Source: Syntrophomonas sp. UBA4807 (lineage in GTDB: Bacteria > Bacillota > Syntrophomonadia > Syntrophomonadales > Syntrophomonadaceae). From it: a stretch of 25,042 nucleotides of DNA. The notes beneath the pieces are model-generated. The model saw only the letters and a list, made by a program, of their open reading frames with translations, was not told the DNA's origin and ran no database searches. Made by a program: the position numbers and the translations under genes. Below are positions 24,814-25,042 of the stretch, in pieces (within the stretch, counting starts at the first letter, position 1; each line of letters opens with the position of its first letter). The stretch is from positions 1 through 25,042 of the forward strand of contig DHGD01000074.1 in assembly GCA_002402575.1 (NCBI GenBank), read 5' to 3'.

Positions 24814-24882
24814 ATGGTCGGTATCGATAATCCTACAAAAGTTAGATATCCGCCAAAATACACAATAATAGCGGCACGCTAG
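24814..24882 (+). CDS. 22-codon leader-like ORF
   Basis: A near-perfect Shine-Dalgarno sequence (AAGGAGGTGA, 24800-24809) stands 4 nt before an ATG that opens a frame of only 22 codons, beginning MVGIDNPTKVRYPPK and ending AAR with a TAG stop. The peptide is basic with two Tyr and three Pro. The last codons form the 5' arm of the inverted repeat at 24864-24941, and the stop lies in the second helix. This is the layout of a regulatory leader peptide, in which ribosome position controls RNA folding and a gene beyond 25042. A peptide with its own function is also possible. Confidence 0.5.
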   Translation: MVGIDNPTKVRYPPKYTIIAAR

Positions 24883-24941
24883 GCTCGAAGGGACAGTTTA
24901 GACCCTGGTACCCATAATGCCTAGCCATAACCGCTATTATT
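24864..24941 (+). ncRNA. 78-nt stem-loop overlapping the end of the leader ORF
   Basis: AATAATAGCGG (24864-24874) pairs perfectly over 11 bp with 24931-24941; inside it GCTAGGC (24878-24884) pairs over 7 bp with 24919-24925; inside that AGGG (24889-24892) can pair with CCCT (24903-24906). The 3' side runs into an AT-rich sequence without a real T tract. Smaller competing hairpins follow (AGAAT/ATTCT near 24950-24967; CTATT/AATAG next to it). It could be an attenuator or part of an element end. Confidence 0.55.
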
Positions 24942-25042
24942 TAATTATTAGAATGGTTTGACTATTCTGTCAATAGACCTTTTTGCATTCCAACTTCTCT
25001 AGTGAAATTCCAAGTATCCAAGTAATTCGATTAAATTAAAGG

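Noticed and set aside
24864..24941. tRNA or tmRNA-like element
   Set aside because: The size and the loop GAAG/GTTTAGA suggested it briefly, but there is no acceptor, anticodon or T-arm pattern.

Overview
The window reads as the chromosome of an anaerobic, low-to-mid GC Firmicute (Bacillota), most likely close to the Syntrophomonadaceae. The inference rests on gene content and architecture: a membrane-anchored Fe-S oxidoreductase of the type that links electron-transfer flavoprotein to the membrane in syntrophic fatty-acid oxidisers, a split glycine decarboxylase (GcvPA/GcvPB), a glycyl-radical class III ribonucleotide reductase, an AmmeMemoRadiSam cluster, and strong Firmicute-type Shine-Dalgarno sites throughout. 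No 16S or other marker is present, so the species is not fixed.

Layout. 108-2228 (+) is the Fe-S oxidoreductase, convergent with a 92-residue protein of unknown function (2243-2521, -). A 570-bp gene-free stretch holds a GC-rich, hairpin-rich island (2768-2961) in AT-rich flanks. The glycine cleavage operon gcvT-gcvH-gcvPA-gcvPB (3096-7411, +) is followed by a metallo-beta-lactamase-fold hydrolase (7644-8537, +). From 8733 to 19997 everything is on the minus strand: transcribed from a promoter/operator near 20060 are argC-argJ-argB-argD-argF-argG, then nrdD-nrdG with its own promoter, then argH with its own promoter. Together the seven arg genes cover acetyl-glutamyl phosphate formation through arginine, with ArgJ recycling the acetyl group; N-acetylglutamate is made by ArgJ as well, if it is bifunctional.

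19998-21093 is a scarred region. It contains a short minus-strand Spx/ArsC-family reading frame in which the first cysteine of the CSTC redox motif is encoded by UGA, and a perfect 8-bp hairpin begins 15 nt after that UGA, as in a bacterial SECIS element. This is a candidate selenoprotein. It is cut short on its 3' side, where it runs into the last 25 codons of an aminotransferase in another frame, so a deletion has joined two genes. A terminator and a 28-bp direct repeat lie beyond.

21094-24265 (-) is a three-gene unit: cell-wall amidase, a fused extradiol-dioxygenase/AMMECR1 protein, and a radical SAM enzyme, closed by a strong terminator. The last 780 bases are AT-rich and differ in character: a terminator-like palindrome, a possible 40-residue zinc-ribbon ORF, four CATGT motifs at a 20-21 bp period, and a 22-codon leader-like ORF whose end is folded into a 78-nt inverted repeat. 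This looks like the edge of a mobile or regulated accessory unit continuing past the window.
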